Of a stretch of 64,000 nt of DNA, positions 1-12,820 are shown in pieces (the first letter of the stretch is position 1; every line of letters starts with the position of its first letter). The DNA is from Epiperipatus broadwayi. Lineage: Eukaryota > Onychophora > Udeonychophora > Euonychophora > Peripatidae. The DNA lies in contig JAQFVV010012967.1 of assembly GCA_028023455.1 (NCBI GenBank), forward strand, positions 1 to 64,000. Direction: 5' to 3'. The notes below the pieces were generated by a model. It was not told where the DNA came from. It worked only from the letters and a program-made list of their open reading frames with translations, and ran no database searches. Both the position numbers and the translations under genes were made by a program.

Positions 1-1600
1 AAAAATCATGATAGCATTAACCATTTATGAAACTGGCTTTGTTAGTCTATCAACTTGTAAAATGTATAAATAATCTGTTATTGATAAATTCTGGAGTGAG
101 GAAAAAGCAATTTAGGACCTGATATCAAATATTTCATGAGACATACAAATCTGGGAGTTGAGAAAATTATACACTCCTCAAGAAGCAGGGAATAAAGGTG
201 AACAGGAATTTGTTTGAAGAAATAGCAGAATTGTTAAGTGCCTTTGGAATGAGTGTATTATAGAACTAAATCAAAACAATAAATTTCCAAAATGTATTCA
301 TGAATTGAACATAAACCTTATTTAAAAAAAATAAATCAATAATCTATACTTTGACTTCCCATTAAAACTTCTTCAAAACTAATGATCTCCATAATCACAA
401 CTAAAAGTTACATTCAATATATTATGAATATTTTTAGAACTATTCTTCACATAAGCACTAAAAAATGGATATGCAGTCTTCCCATTAAAGGCATATGTAG
501 TCCACCTATGCTTACAGTTTCTTCTTTAAATAAGCCAGAAACTTATTTGTAGAATCATGCTGGAATTTGGGGGCTTCTTTCATATTTGTAAGTCTGATTT
601 TTAAATTGTTCACATGTTGAATTATTATATTACCAATATTTAATGTAAATCCAAATTATCTGCAAGAGTCTTTTTCTAAATGATATAATACAACTTAATA
701 AATAAAAACCGCATTAAATTATGTACATGTAAAAGAGAAATCAATATTTTATTTGAAATATGCAACTCTCAATGAGTAGCGATCTGAGCTTATACATTTA
801 TGCTATAGCTTATCAAAATACACTTCTTTCAAGAATATAGTCCATGTTAAATATAAAATTTATATTTGATAATAAAAATATACAGTGCTCTATACATTCT
901 CAATTATAAAAAAATATATAAACATTTACCTATGGTATCTTTAGTTAAAAATAGCAATATTCTTATGAACCCCAGTTCAAATCTGGAGTCATGATAGTAA
1001 ACTTTGAAAATTTTCAGACAAACATAGTAATAACAAACTATATTTTTAACATAATACAATAATAGTAAATCAATATATTTTTAATTGTTATTAGATAAAA
1101 AGAATAAAAAGGTTTCTAATTATATCTGGATTAATCAGAGATGACTCTTGATCTTCTGATTGTAGAAATCCATAAATATGGTTATAATATCATAGTAAAG
1201 GTCATTACTATAAGAGATACTGAACACATGTTATCACTTTGTCAACTTCAATCTCTTTTTTAACTGGGTTTAATGTGGAGATTTCGTTTTGTGATGAATG
1301 TTAACAATGATGAGTAAATATTTTTCAAAATACATACTGAGTATTTAATTTTGACAGTGTGAAGCTCATGCACTATAATTTCAAAAAATATACTGAATAT
1401 ATATCTTGTGTTATAAATATATATACTTCTGGAGTTTGTATTCAAATAACCCATATGTACTTGAAAGGTTTCCTATCTAGGATTGAAAATAGGTCAAGTG
1501 AACTTTAAACAAATTTTTCAAATCACAAGCAGTTTAGGAGTATTCTTTCAGATATTCTTACCTAATATCCAGATTTTAAAACCCCCCAAAAAGAAGTAAC
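1..1600. other. AT-rich non-coding DNA, nothing recognised
   Basis: No frame, RNA or repeat can be supported here. A weak box-B-like string (CAGTTCAAATCTGG) occurs near 974 without a matching box A, so no tRNA-derived element is called. The short minus-strand frame at 1260-1454 is mostly Ile, Tyr and Phe and is typical of chance openings in AT-rich DNA. Confidence 0.7.
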
Positions 1601-1632
1601 TAGACAGATACTAAACTTATAGGTGCTGACAT

Positions 1633-1654
1633 GAAATATGTATATTGGAGGATC
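1633..1654 (+). ncRNA. Family A hammerhead, 5'-decayed copy (A1)
   Basis: This keeps the 3' half of the ribozyme: GAAA (1633-1636), a 3-bp stem III (ATA/TAT, 2-nt loop), the predicted cleavage A1644^T1645, and TTGG for stem I. The upstream CUGAUGA core reads CTTATAGG and the tip of stem II is deleted, so this copy should not cleave. Confidence 0.55.
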
Positions 1655-2071
1655 AATTATCTTTTTCTCTTGTGTGTGGTATCAGTCATATGAGATAGAT
1701 GGATAACTGAAGGGAGTTTGAATGTCTCATGTTCAAATCCCCATTAATTACATCTAAACACTAAGTACATAAATTATATTTGTATTCAAATTTTGCAGAT
1801 TCAGCCTGTCTTCTTGCCCATATATCTTCTGTGTATTTAAATAGATAAGATCCTATACATGAAGGGTCAGAGTGACTAAAAGTCAACATGGGCATGACAA
1901 TAATATTGGCATCAATAAGAAATGTAGAGTGGTTCCATCATCAGATTTTCAATGGTATGGATGGCTGAAGGATTGGAGAATAGAGTAAATTGAAGCCTAT
2001 CCGTTAAAAATTTGACAATTTGCTATCTTAATATAAAGTGAGCACTGATTATATATGTATGTGGGAATGAC

Positions 2072-2124
2072 ATCTGAACCAACTGATGAGTGCTGGTTCA
2101 GCATGAAATACATATATTAGAGAT
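2072..2124 (+). ncRNA. Family A hammerhead ribozyme (A2)
   Basis: Type I hammerhead layout. Core CTGATGA is at 2083-2089. Stem II is GTGCT/AGCAT (2090-2094 with 2100-2104, loop GGTTC). GAAA is at 2105-2108. Stem III is three pairs (2108-2110 with 2113-2115). The cleavage triplet ATA ends at 2116. Stem I is CCAA (2079-2082) with TTAG (2117-2120), one mismatch, followed by ATCT (2072-2075) with AGAT (2121-2124) across a small bulge. All invariant core residues are present; the stem I mismatch may weaken it. It would release unit-length RNA from a tandem transcript. Confidence 0.75.
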
Positions 2125-2222
2125 ACTTATCTTTCTACATGTATTTGGCATAGGAATCAGTTGTATGAAATAGAGGATAGCTAAAGAGAGCTTGAAAATC
2201 TGTGTTCAAGTCCTCCTTAATT

Positions 2223-3342
2223 TAATTTTACAAAATATTTTAACATAAGTAATATTCACATTCAATCTATTAGTTATTGTGATTTTTTTAAATTCCTAAT
2301 GTAAGAGCAAATATAATTTATAAAAATATAATCTAAGTAATGTTAGTTGTCAAAATCTTTCCATCATAAATATTTCTCTTGTACATAATATTTTTTACTT
2401 AAAAATATTATTACATAAATGGATTATATGATTAATGCAAAAAAAAAACAACAACTATAAACTAAATTTGGTTGCTTATTTAATTTAATATCTTAAATAA
2501 TACAGAAATTACATTTTATTAATTATGACATTTTTTTCAAAAAAAAAAAAATTATATTGATTACAGCAGAATGTTTTATTAAAAAAAGTAAAAAGTAAAT
2601 ATAATACAAACAAGTTAAATCTGAACATGAATTGCACATGTATCACACATCCAAGACATTGCCTGCCAAGTTTAAAACCAACTAAGTGGTTTCAAAAGAT
2701 AGAAAACATTATAGAATATCAGAAATTTTGTTTTATTTGATTTTAAACTGTTTTGCCCTGCCAGTAAGCTCACTTAATATCAAGTACAATAAATAATCTA
2801 TTTAAAATGACAATATATTCAGAAATAGGCAAAAACTAAAACAGTATTATACATTCACTTTTATTTAGCAATCAACATCTGAAAAAAAAGAACATTTATA
2901 AATTTTAAGCTACTTGAAAAAATTTTCAAATTTTATCCAAAATCAAATTCCAGGTCATCGGCATGACAAGCAGATGAATCAATTACTATATTATAAGATC
3001 TTATATACTATACTGTATAGATAAATAAAGATAAAACAGCTTGTAAATAGCAATCCTTCACAGAGAAACATAGATAGCTGTTAAGATGGAATATTATACA
3101 CTTGTCTAAATAAGAAACTTCAAACATGATTAAAACCTAAAAAATTTATCTGCCTTGAATTTGACTCAAGATAGAAAACACGAGAGGCAAATATACTACT
3201 CTTGTATTACAAAAAATTAAATCTAAACTGAAAAAAAAATAACGAACCAAATTAATTTACAGTATTCCTGATTTGCATTCCACAAAGAAATTATCTTTAG
3301 TCATTAAAAGATATTTATAATGTTATAATAAATGATTTAACA

Positions 3343-3428
<86 letters not shown>

Positions 3429-6400
3429 TCAAACATGTTTACACATTAAATCCAGTCAATAAGCAGTCATGGTATTTAAATTGAAAATCATCTAGTGTTT
3501 CTCATGATATTGGAATAATCTATAATTACATTGACTGATTATGAGATAATGAAGCACAAATCAAAAACACAGTGAATTAATTTTATTAATTATATAGGAA
3601 CGCACACACACACATTGCATTATCACAGCACTTAAACTTAAACAAATAGAATCAAAACATGTAGGCCATGGTGAAGTAAACTATATATAATCAATTAGCT
3701 GATAGCACATATTGTTTAATATAAATTGAAGCGATATTTATATATGCTTCATGGATGATTTTAAAAAGTCAATAAGACATTTATATGAGATATTTTCACA
3801 GATTTTAATAAATAAAAATTATACATATAAGTATATGCACAGATAAATGTACAAGGTATTATTCATTTATAAGTTTATTTAAAAAAGTATGCTAAAACAA
3901 AATGTATCTTTTATTAATAATTATAATGTGGAAATAACATTATTTTATAAAAAGTAATTAAATTCTTATAAATGATTAATTAGGGAGATAAGTATCTGAT
4001 GTAATGTAGGCTGATAATTTCTTTCAAAGATAAAATTTTGTAAATGTTCTAATTGAACAATTAAACTATGAACCAAACTGGTGTGCAGGAGTTATATCAC
4101 AACAATAGATCAATGGATTGAAGTAACCAAAGATAGATCTGACATTGCTTATAAAACAACTCCAAGAGATATAAGTAGGAGTTGTAAATCATTATGAAAT
4201 TAATGTTTTGCAGCTGAAATAGTATTGCTGAAATGTTTCAATTGAAGTTTGCACTGCTAATTAATCTTTGATTGTGATTCCATTATATTTATTGTGCTTG
4301 GTATTGAAATATCAGGCAGGAGTAGAGAAGCTATTATCTGCTACTCTGGCCAGCTACAAGAGTGCAGGTCAAAATTCCATAGTATGGAAGGGAACCAACA
4401 GCTAATATAGAAACTTCTTAAGGAGGGTTGTATCCCTAATATGCCTAAATTTCAAGGATCCTACTGCTTTGTGGAAAACCCAGCCATGAATCAATAAGTA
4501 AACCACCATCTGATGCTGCCCACTGAATTAAGATCAATATGATTAAAGCCAGCTGCTACCATATCGATATTAAACAAAAACTTCTAACAGTGTATCAGTA
4601 CCTAAAATACGAGCTCAAACTCTTCATGATGAAAGGGAATGGTATAAACTTTAAAAAGATATTATTATAAATGTCTAGTACTAGCATCAAATGTTTATTT
4701 CCATTATATTAAAGGTATTTCATAAATTATTGTTATTACTGATTTTGAGTAAGTGTGTATCTGTTTAAAAATGAGTATGACAGGAGATTGCTATTCTGTT
4801 TTATTTGATCACACTACAATTCAATCAGCATAAATCTAAGATAAGAGTAAATTTTTATAAAGCAATTAACTTTTGTTCACAATCTTTGGGCATGCTTATA
4901 GAAACTTAGTATTTTAAAACCAGTCATTTCCACTACCTGTAAATATATAAAAAATGTCAAAATAAAAATTTAATCGTAGCTTGATGGAACTTAAATAGGA
5001 TACAAAGAGGCTCCATGAACTGAATAAATTAAGATTGTCTTTATCTTTTAATAATTCACAGTTTTAACCAAATTCCTCTCCAGTTTGAAAAAGCATAATT
5101 GAGTGTAATAATGTGATATGATAAACTTGACTTCAGGATGTTCTGTCTCAAGATGAGATTCATTTGTATGTGTTTTATTAATTCATAATAGTGATACCAT
5201 TTGCAATTGATGATCACTTGCATTCATTATTTTACTTCCAGCAGTTACAGTAGATGGATATTCCTACCATATATTATATGCTTTGTTTGTATAAATGTCT
5301 AGAATGATACCATTTGTGATTGCTGATCCCTCTCACATTTAGTACTTCTGACAGTAGTACACAAAAGAAGCACATTCATGTTATAGAGCATATTCCTAGC
5401 TCACATGTATTTGTTTATTTGTAAAAAAGTAACACAGATGTTGTTTTCTTGTCTCTTACATTTACTTGTATAGTGTTTAGTTACTTACCTGCATTACAGC
5501 CTGAAAGGATTTATGGGAGTATAGTTCTTTAAATAGTTTATGAAATGATTTATCATGATTAATGAATTTAGATTCTTCTCAAACTGCAAGTCTATTAAAG
5601 CTTAAAACTGTAATAATCAATAGTCGTAATCATTAGTCTATGCAGTGAGTTTATATCCATTCAGGAACAATTAAGAATGTTTTGTATTGTATCATATTTG
5701 TGCACAAAACTAATAGTAGAATTCATAAATTAGCTTCCCACACACGTTCTTATATAGCAAATGCAAATATTAATTAAATAAAATTACCCTTATCATCCAA
5801 CTTAATAAACTTACGTATTGGTTCGAGTGCTATTGTTTTACTAATGGTGGATTCAAATAATGTTCAGATACCGTAGTCTAGCGCTATTATTAAAAATCTT
5901 ATGTATCACAGTCCATCGATAAATTATTGACATATAAATAGCCGCAATAGAATAAAACCATGAATTATTTGTTATTGATGATTAAATATGTTCATTGTAT
6001 AGGATTGTAAGGGAGGTTAATGTTGTCCAAGGGAGATAAACACCCATTTTATTTACATTGTAACACCAATAACGTTTGCAATCATATATATTCCAAGTTG
6101 ATTTAATAAATTTTATATCTTTCTAAATATCTAAGTCATTGTTTTATTTAATGAATAGAAATAATTTTGATGGAATATAAAAAGGTTTCACTTACTAGAT
6201 GATCGAAAATCGCTAATTATAACGTTCTAGACATGAACCAAGTTCGAATAAGAGTCTTTTTGTGTCACGACTTTGTGATGCCGGCGGGGTAGGAATAAAT
6301 TAGATCAGTATCATTGGAATTGTTGCTCATAAGTTGGTAGATCTGGAAAATAGGCAAATAGGGCAGAGTTCATGAATGTTCCTGACTTATGTATCTTGCA

Positions 6401-6504
6401 CAGGATTGGATTCGAGGTACTTTTGCCTAGATGCTAGATCTTGTTATATGAACAGACGAAACCGACCGGTACAGATGATTATTTTTATCCTTAAAGAACA
6501 TGTA
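2223..6504. other. AT-rich non-coding DNA
   Basis: No gene is supported. It holds the (AT)n tract at 3345-3424, a short (CA)n run near 3602-3614, and a stretch of visibly higher GC at about 4290-4630. That stretch has stops in the frames I read and no recognised homology. Two weakly similar segments (GATACCATTTG..) lie near 5193 and 5308. Confidence 0.65.
3345..3424. repeat. (AT)n microsatellite, about 80 bp
   Basis: Uninterrupted alternating TA from about 3345 to 3424. It is self-complementary, so it may extrude a cruciform and is prone to length errors in assembly. Confidence 0.95.
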
Positions 6505-6612
6505 TGTCAAGCGTTGGTGGTCAAGAGGTCAGCACAACTGTCTTGCAAGCAGTTGTTTTGAGTTAGCGGGTTCGCTTCCGGGCCGATGATATGACACATG
6601 AAAAAAAAAGAT
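6505..6612 (+). repeat. tRNA-Ala(UGC)-like SINE head or tRNA pseudogene
   Basis: A box-A-like TGGTCAAGAGG at about 6520 and a box-B-like GGTTCGCTTCC at about 6570 have tRNA spacing. Between them ACTGT/GCAGT forms a 5-bp anticodon stem around the 7-nt loop CTTGCAA. That loop has U33, anticodon UGC and A37 in the canonical places. The D stem does not pair, the variable region is long and the acceptor is absent, so it is not a working tRNA gene. An A9 tract after the head (about 6600) is consistent with retroposition. Confidence is moderate for tRNA ancestry and low for the exact isotype. Confidence 0.55.
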
Positions 6613-6781
6613 TTAAAACATGTATGAGTTTTATAAAAATAAGATCTTGATTACTGATAAGATGGGAGAATTATGTCTTTCTTTATTGGGTAGATTTTTA
6701 AACATAGTGTCAGACAACAATATAGTAATATAATCTTTAAGAAGTCTTACAGTTATATCTAACTAGCAGTCTTCTTCAGAG

Positions 6782-6820
<39 letters not shown>

Positions 6821-9800
6821 TATAACATTGTAATACTAGACACAAAAACTAAACTTTACTAAAAAATTTCCACAATCATAGATGGTTTCATCTATTAACA
6901 AATAGAACTTTTCAAGTGAAATTCAGTTAAACATACATTAGGTAATATATATATATATGAATAGCTAAACATTTTTTATCTAACTATGTAATTAAATATA
7001 ATGATTCCACTAATATATACCTTATTACATTTAATATATATTTCAAACAATATATTATATCATAAAACTCAGTGCATAATCGTACACATTATATTTGTAA
7101 TGAGAATGATTTATCTTTTCTGTTATTATATTTTATTTTTTATAAATATTATTAATATCTTAAAATATTAAATTATTAAAATTTTAAATATTACTAAATT
7201 ATTAACATTTTATTATTTATTGTTTGAAATTTTTAATTTCCATATGTATATATAATTTATTTCTTTACCACTTTACCTTTTAATTTTAACTAACTTTAAC
7301 AAGTGATTATTTTTTTAATGTACATCTTTTATTATAAATATTAATTTTGAAATTTACAAAATTTGGCTAGATTAAAAAAAAAAAGCTGACATTTTTTATT
7401 AGTATTTTAACAGTATATACAGTAGATATTTAACATCATGAAGAAATTTAATATATCTATTATATAATTTTTAAAACTTTTTTTTTTTTTTACAAAAAAA
7501 GTTTTAGCAATAAAATTATAAAATAGTGAAGAGCAAATTGATCATTTTTTTTTATTAGATTAATTTGCATCCTATATTTCTTAATTCCATCAATTATATC
7601 TCTTAATTTTTAATTAATCATTGACCTATTTAGATTTTATATAAAATCTTTAACTTTTAAAAATAGTTGCATTTTTAAAATGAAGAAATCAAATGCAGAA
7701 TTATTTTAAAGAAATATCATATGGTTAATTATTACTGTAAAGATATTATTTAATCATCTTAATTAATGTAGTCTTTAAAATAACTATTACTTAATCCATC
7801 TATCTTCTGTTAAAGTTTGTTTGAACTTTTGAAAGGAATTTTTTTTACCGCTCTTGTGAAATCTTTAGAAAGTGATAAACTTTGGCAAATAAGATATACT
7901 ATAACAGTATTCAATAAATTTCTAAAAAAATCTAATGGAAAACAATGAATATTCCACTTTTTGTAAATTTTAAATGTATTATTTTTTGATTCAAACTTAA
8001 TTTTATTTATCTAAATATTCAAGGATTAATTTGTTATATTATAAACTGTTTCTAGTTTGGGGAAATCCGAAGAAAATTACCTTTCAGTAAGATAATGTTG
8101 AAAATAAGCTTTTGTAAAAAATTTGTATGGTTTTTTTATATTTTAAGATGTCTTTTTTTTTCTTTTTTTTTTTTGAAGTCAAAAAATTGTTTTTATACTT
8201 TAACAATTGTAACAGATAGTGCATCATCATAAATCTTTGCACATGCTTGCGTTTTCTTATTATTAATATTAATGTGTATATCATATTATGATTTTAAAAA
8301 TGCAATTGATTAAATTGTAAATTTATTAAATTATTTTATTTAGGTCATATTGCTGGGATATATTATTGTTTGTAAATTTTAGTTGATTACAATGAAAATA
8401 ATAATAATAATGAAATGTTTAATTATTTTAAAAGTTATATGCTTTGTAAACAGAAGTAACAGATTAAACATCAATCCAATAACTTTTAACTCTTAAGAGA
8501 ATCACTCTGCCACTACTTTAAAACTTAATCAAGGGGTTGTATAATATTTGAGAACCAGATTTAACAAGTTGAGGTTTCTCTCAGAAACTGTTACCTGTCA
8601 GACCAATCCCTGCATCATTGCTGCAAACTATACAGAACAAAATCACATGGTTAGTTGATATTTGATGAATAGAAGACTTTCAATCCAGTAATATTTAGCT
8701 CTAAAGTCTATGATTTTATTTTCGCATAAACAACCCTCAAGACTGTAATGAAAATTATATTCTGGAATATATTCATTTTATTAAATCAACTAAGCAATTA
8801 ATATTAATATTTTTGTTACTAGCATTTTTTTTCTTTTGAAATATTTGTTTTGCTAATGTTTTTTTTAATTGTCCCTTTTAGGGACCTCTAAGTATTTGTT
8901 TATGTTTTTTCTCAAAATTATTTTACTGTGTTATTTGTCAAGTTTAAAAAATATTAAGAAATCGATTATAAATTCCTGTTACATTTAAAAAATATTAATA
9001 AATCTCGAATAAATTCCATTTACAACATTTGATTAATTTTTAACTTCTTTATATATATTATAAATATTTATTAAAACTGTATTACTTGTTAAATTTTAAA
9101 AATATTAAGAAATCGATTCTAAATTCCTTTTGATTTTTAATAATATTAATAAATCTTTTATAAATTCCATTCACAAGATTTAATTAATTTTTTTCTTATA
9201 TTTATTATAACATACAAATATTAACATGTTGCGAGTGTTGTCATGATTTTTTTATGTTTAGCATAAGTTTTGCCAAAAAGATTCAAATATGGGATTTTCT
9301 ATTGACAGAACATTCAATAGAGTATTTCCAAAATTATAGGATACTAACCAAAAGGGAAGAATACTTCCACAACAGTGATTGATCAATGGTTTATGCAAAG
9401 AGGCAAGTGCTTTATGATAACTGTTACAGTTTTACTGTAGTTATATTAAATTTATTTTAAATACAATCATTTGTTGTATTTTTATAATAATATTTAAAAA
9501 TAGAATATTAAATACAACAGCTTCTGGTCAGCCATATTGTTTTCAAGATTTATTCAATACCCTTGAAAATCGATAATTAAAAAAAATGTCCACCAAGTTT
9601 CCAGCAAAGGGATAGATAATACATAAGTACCAAAAATATTTATTATAAGAAGAGGAGCCAAACTTTTTTGATGAAATGATATTTACTATGAAAAGTGAGG
9701 TTTCAGTGGCCAAATATTATGTTTTAAAAAGTACATTATTTATAACAAATAAATAAAGTGAAATTCATAAAATTGTTGAAAACAGCATTTTCTAAGCATT

Positions 9801-9974
9801 GTATGTAGAGCAATGAAGTGTTGTCAATAACTAATTTTTTCTAGACAATAATTACATCAGACATGAGAAAGTCTGAACCAAGTACTCACAAAAACAATAT
9901 AACTATATCATCCTTCATAATAATAATTATATATTAATTCTATAAAAATTTATAATTTGTTTTTCTATACTAAC
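6613..9974. other. AT-rich non-coding DNA with low-complexity tracts
   Basis: No gene is supported. It contains (AT)n at about 6789-6819, many poly-T/poly-A runs, and a loosely repeated motif (TTAAAAATATTAAGAAATCGATT..AAATTCC) near 8943-9190. The frame at 8084-8284 minus runs through poly-T and is chance. Confidence 0.65.
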
Positions 9975-10101
9975 TATAATTATTTAGTAAATGTTGAAAC
10001 CTTTAACAGCAGACCAGTTAGCTTTAAAACAAATTTGTTTATTATAATAAAACAAACCTTGTCTGCTGTTAAATGTTTCAACATTTATAAAATAATTATA
10101 T
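9975..10101. repeat. Inverted repeat/hairpin element, ~40-bp arms
   Basis: The left arm (about 9975-10014) contains ATGTTGAAAC..TTTAACAGCAGAC. The right arm (about 10060-10101) contains its complement GTCTGCTGTTAAA..GTTTCAACAT, and pairing continues outward through AT-rich sequence with a few mismatches. The loop is about 45 nt. The arms are far above chance. It could be a MITE-like hairpin or an inverted duplication at the edge of the adjacent LINE remnant. No target duplication was identified. Confidence 0.7.
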
Positions 10102-10109
10102 ATTATGTA

Positions 10110-10545
10110 AGGCTTTGGTGAAGGACTGCAGGCATTGGTCGAGATGAAAAAAGTAAAATGCACTTAAGTGTGAAAGATTGTTACATTTTACTCGATATGG
10201 ATTTGCAAATAAAGGCACTTTGATATTATTCCTGGTGTGACATATTACTCTAGTGACATTTTCATAGAAAATATTAGGCATCTGTTGATTCAATGTAAAT
10301 GTTTGAAAGCAGAAAGGGTACAAATAATGAAGTTATGGAAGACTAAGTATAAACAAAGTGATTATACAGAAAGTGGGTTATTGGTTTTTCTGCTGAGTTT
10401 GGGAATAGATAAGGGGGATTTAGATATGAAGGCCATGGAGTTGACAAAGATTATGTTGTGGAAAGGTGATGGAGCAGGATATGGAGAAACAGGGTCGGGA
10501 ATGTACAGGGAAGGTAAAGTAGCTAACAGGTTTTTTTGGACATAA
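10110..10545 (+). pseudogene. Decayed non-LTR retrotransposon C-terminal fragment (tentative)
   Basis: The frame from about 10216 to 10545 contains IRHLLIQCKCLKAERVQIM. It resembles the H-x-L-x-x-C stretch with a following E-R pair at the C-terminus of many LINE-type reverse transcriptases (commonly E-x-x-H-L-L-x-x-C). The expected upstream Cys pair is missing in this frame. A different frame just upstream reads CERLLHFTRYGFANKG before a stop, which suggests a frameshift inside an older coding region. No reverse-transcriptase catalytic motif is present, so only a terminal fragment could remain. Local GC is higher than in the flanks. Family resemblance is from recall and is weak; a host exon or chance opening remains possible. 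Confidence 0.35.
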
Positions 10546-12594
10546 TTGCTGAGAGATTCCTGACTCCGTATAAGGAGAAGTCACAGTGCATTACATCACA
10601 TAGAAAATTTAATTTTTGGTGATCAAAAGTTGATGATGATAAATGCTAGCAGCTAGACTCAGGGAGAGGAAGAGATCTTAAACATTGTTTAGACAATTGA
10701 GGAAAGGATACAGAAACAAACATCAGTCAAAAGCAAATGTAATTTATTAAAAATTTTAAAGTTTATTACATTCAAAAAACATGTTAGTCAAACGTAATAT
10801 AAAAGTTTGACCTAAATTCCTCATCTTTCTCTGTCACAAAGTGCAAGTGAATATTATGGCATTAAATTCTTTGGCAGATAATTTTATTTTCTTACCTAAG
10901 CTTAAAGGGAATTATAATTTTTCTGTCAGCAATTTACCTAAACAAATTCCACTTTCCTTTAATTAGAGGTTTAAAAAAAAGATATTGTATAGAAGTTAAT
11001 GAACAATGCAGAGCAATCTTTTTCTAAAATCCGGTAAAACATTGGGGCATATTTGTAATATCATGTGCATGCAAACACTTATAAGAAGTCAATTTATGAC
11101 CCTTAAGGTTAACTACCTACAAGCAAAGAGAAGAAATTATGATTTTATGTAATCTTAAATAGAAGAAAACACAATCTCTGTGGTTTCAGAAAAACAGAAC
11201 AATGCAATCGATAACTTGCTAGCCAAAAGATTTACAGTCTACAGGAAATGCAAACCCAGATTGATTATATTAATTACAACAAAAAATAAGGAACAGGTGA
11301 GTTAAAAAGAAAACTACTAATGTCTGCCCAAGCTTTTAACAATAGTTAGTAATATAAAAACAGAAACAAGAAGTATAAAATAAAAATCCTAAATATATTC
11401 TCTGATCAAGAAATTTAAAATAGAAAATCGTATGCTAATTCTCTAGTACATGTAATAAAAAATATGTTTATAAGGTAATTAATAATACTTTAAACGATTA
11501 TGGATAATTTATTACAGGTTCATATTTCTTTTTGTATTACACTGAGATTTAAGCAAAGAGATTTAAACAAAGAGATTTAAGCCCTGGTTGAAGATCAAAA
11601 AATATTTGTTTATCTTTGAGACATTAATATTCAGTCTGGCTGATTTATTCCAGTGGTGCATGCAAAGTTTATCTCTATCTAGAGTTCATTACAATGACTT
11701 TTGGTTTCCAGCCTCCTGGCTTTGGAATATGAAGGCAATCTTTTAAGATCAGTTTTAAACTAGACAATTAGGACATGTTCTTGAAGGCACAATTTTGAGC
11801 TTTGGGATTTATTTTTGGATTGGTTTAGTCCTGCTTATTTTTAAGAAGGCTCCTCAAAATGAGTTTATTTTGCATTCTGAATTTACAGTGCTACTTTTTT
11901 CACTTCTTTTATTAGCAATTAGCCCACCAATTCTTTTTTAGTACAGCAGTCAGCAACTCAAAAAGCAAAAATATAATATATCAGTCATCCGCAATTAGTG
12001 AAAATCCAGTTTTGGCAATCCACCTTTTCCAATTAGCAAAAAAAAAAAATTAATTCTGAAACAAAAATACAGAACTTTTATGTGTCTTTGTTATCTCCTG
12101 CATAATCTCTTTTTCAAACATTAATCAATCAGAAACAGTCTCATTTTTTTTAAATTAAAACTTTACTTGGTTTTAATTACAACAGTTGAAAAACATGTCA
12201 AAAGAAAATAGATTTTAACTAAAATCTATTGAAAGTAAAATTGTTTTAATTAAAACAAAAAATATTATCTCAATTAAAAATTCTTTCAACTCAAAATGTT
12301 TTTATGATATATTAAAGTATAATCGAGTACTTGTGTTCTGGCATGTACTCTTGATAAAAAAAATTTAAGTACACTTTTCTCTTTCCTTTTTAAAATTTTT
12401 AGAAATATACATTTAGTTTGGATTTGGGAAGGTAGACTTTTGAAGCAGATAACATATATTGTTCAATAGAAATAAAAGTGAACAATCATTTTTATATAAA
12501 CATTTTTCTATAAAATAGCAAACGAAAAAAGAAGAAACAAATAATGCTTTTAAGTTAGCAAAAGATACAAATAAAAGTGAGCAATTATTCTTAT
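10546..12594. other. AT-rich non-coding DNA
   Basis: No frame, RNA or repeat boundary could be supported. A short tandem GCAAAGAGATTTAA(A/G) duplication is seen near 11553-11582. Confidence 0.65.
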
Positions 12595-12766
12595 GTGAAT
12601 ATTATTAAGCCAATAAACATCACATGACCACCTCCTCTTATGCTTGTGTATAACTATTGTTAAAACAGGCAAAAACTCACTATATATTGCCACACACAGC
12701 AAGCTAGAGTAATCAATGGATGCCAGAAGGCTTGTGCATAAAATCCCCATCTAGTGCCTATTCATC

Positions 12767-12820
12767 CAATATCCCCAGACTAGTTTCTGGCTTATGGCTT
12801 TCGTCAGTGAGGAGCCTTGG
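12767..12820 (-). ncRNA. Family B hammerhead ribozyme (B1)
   Basis: Read on the minus strand: CCTCA, core CTGACGA (12807-12801), then AAGCCATAAGCCA, then GAAAC, TA, GTC and TGGGG (12777-12773). The core fits CUGANGA...GAAA. Stem III is two pairs with a UA loop and the cleavage triplet is GUC. Stem I has an inner part CCTCA/TGGGG and an outer ATCCAA/TTGGAT. Stem II has lost a G-C pair compared with copy B2. Confidence 0.7.

Larger units (their letters stand above)
1601..2222 (+). mobile_element. Family A hammerhead/SINE-like repeat, tandem dimer
   Basis: Two head-to-tail units of one repeat. The ribozyme 3' core (ATGAAATA..) recurs at 1631 and 2103, a spacing of 472 bp. Each ribozyme is followed by a tRNA-like stretch (GGATAACTGAAGGGAG plus GTTCAAATCCCC near 1700-1745; GGATAGCTAAAGAGAG plus GTTCAAGTCC near 2175-2216). 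The body between (about 1860-2040, with motifs such as GGGCATGACAATAATATTGG) is found again at 48.8-49.5 kb. There is no protein frame, so it is non-autonomous. The closest known analogues are metazoan retrozymes and schistosome Sm-alpha repeats, which also occur as tandem copies with hammerheads. The outer edges are approximate. Confidence 0.75.
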
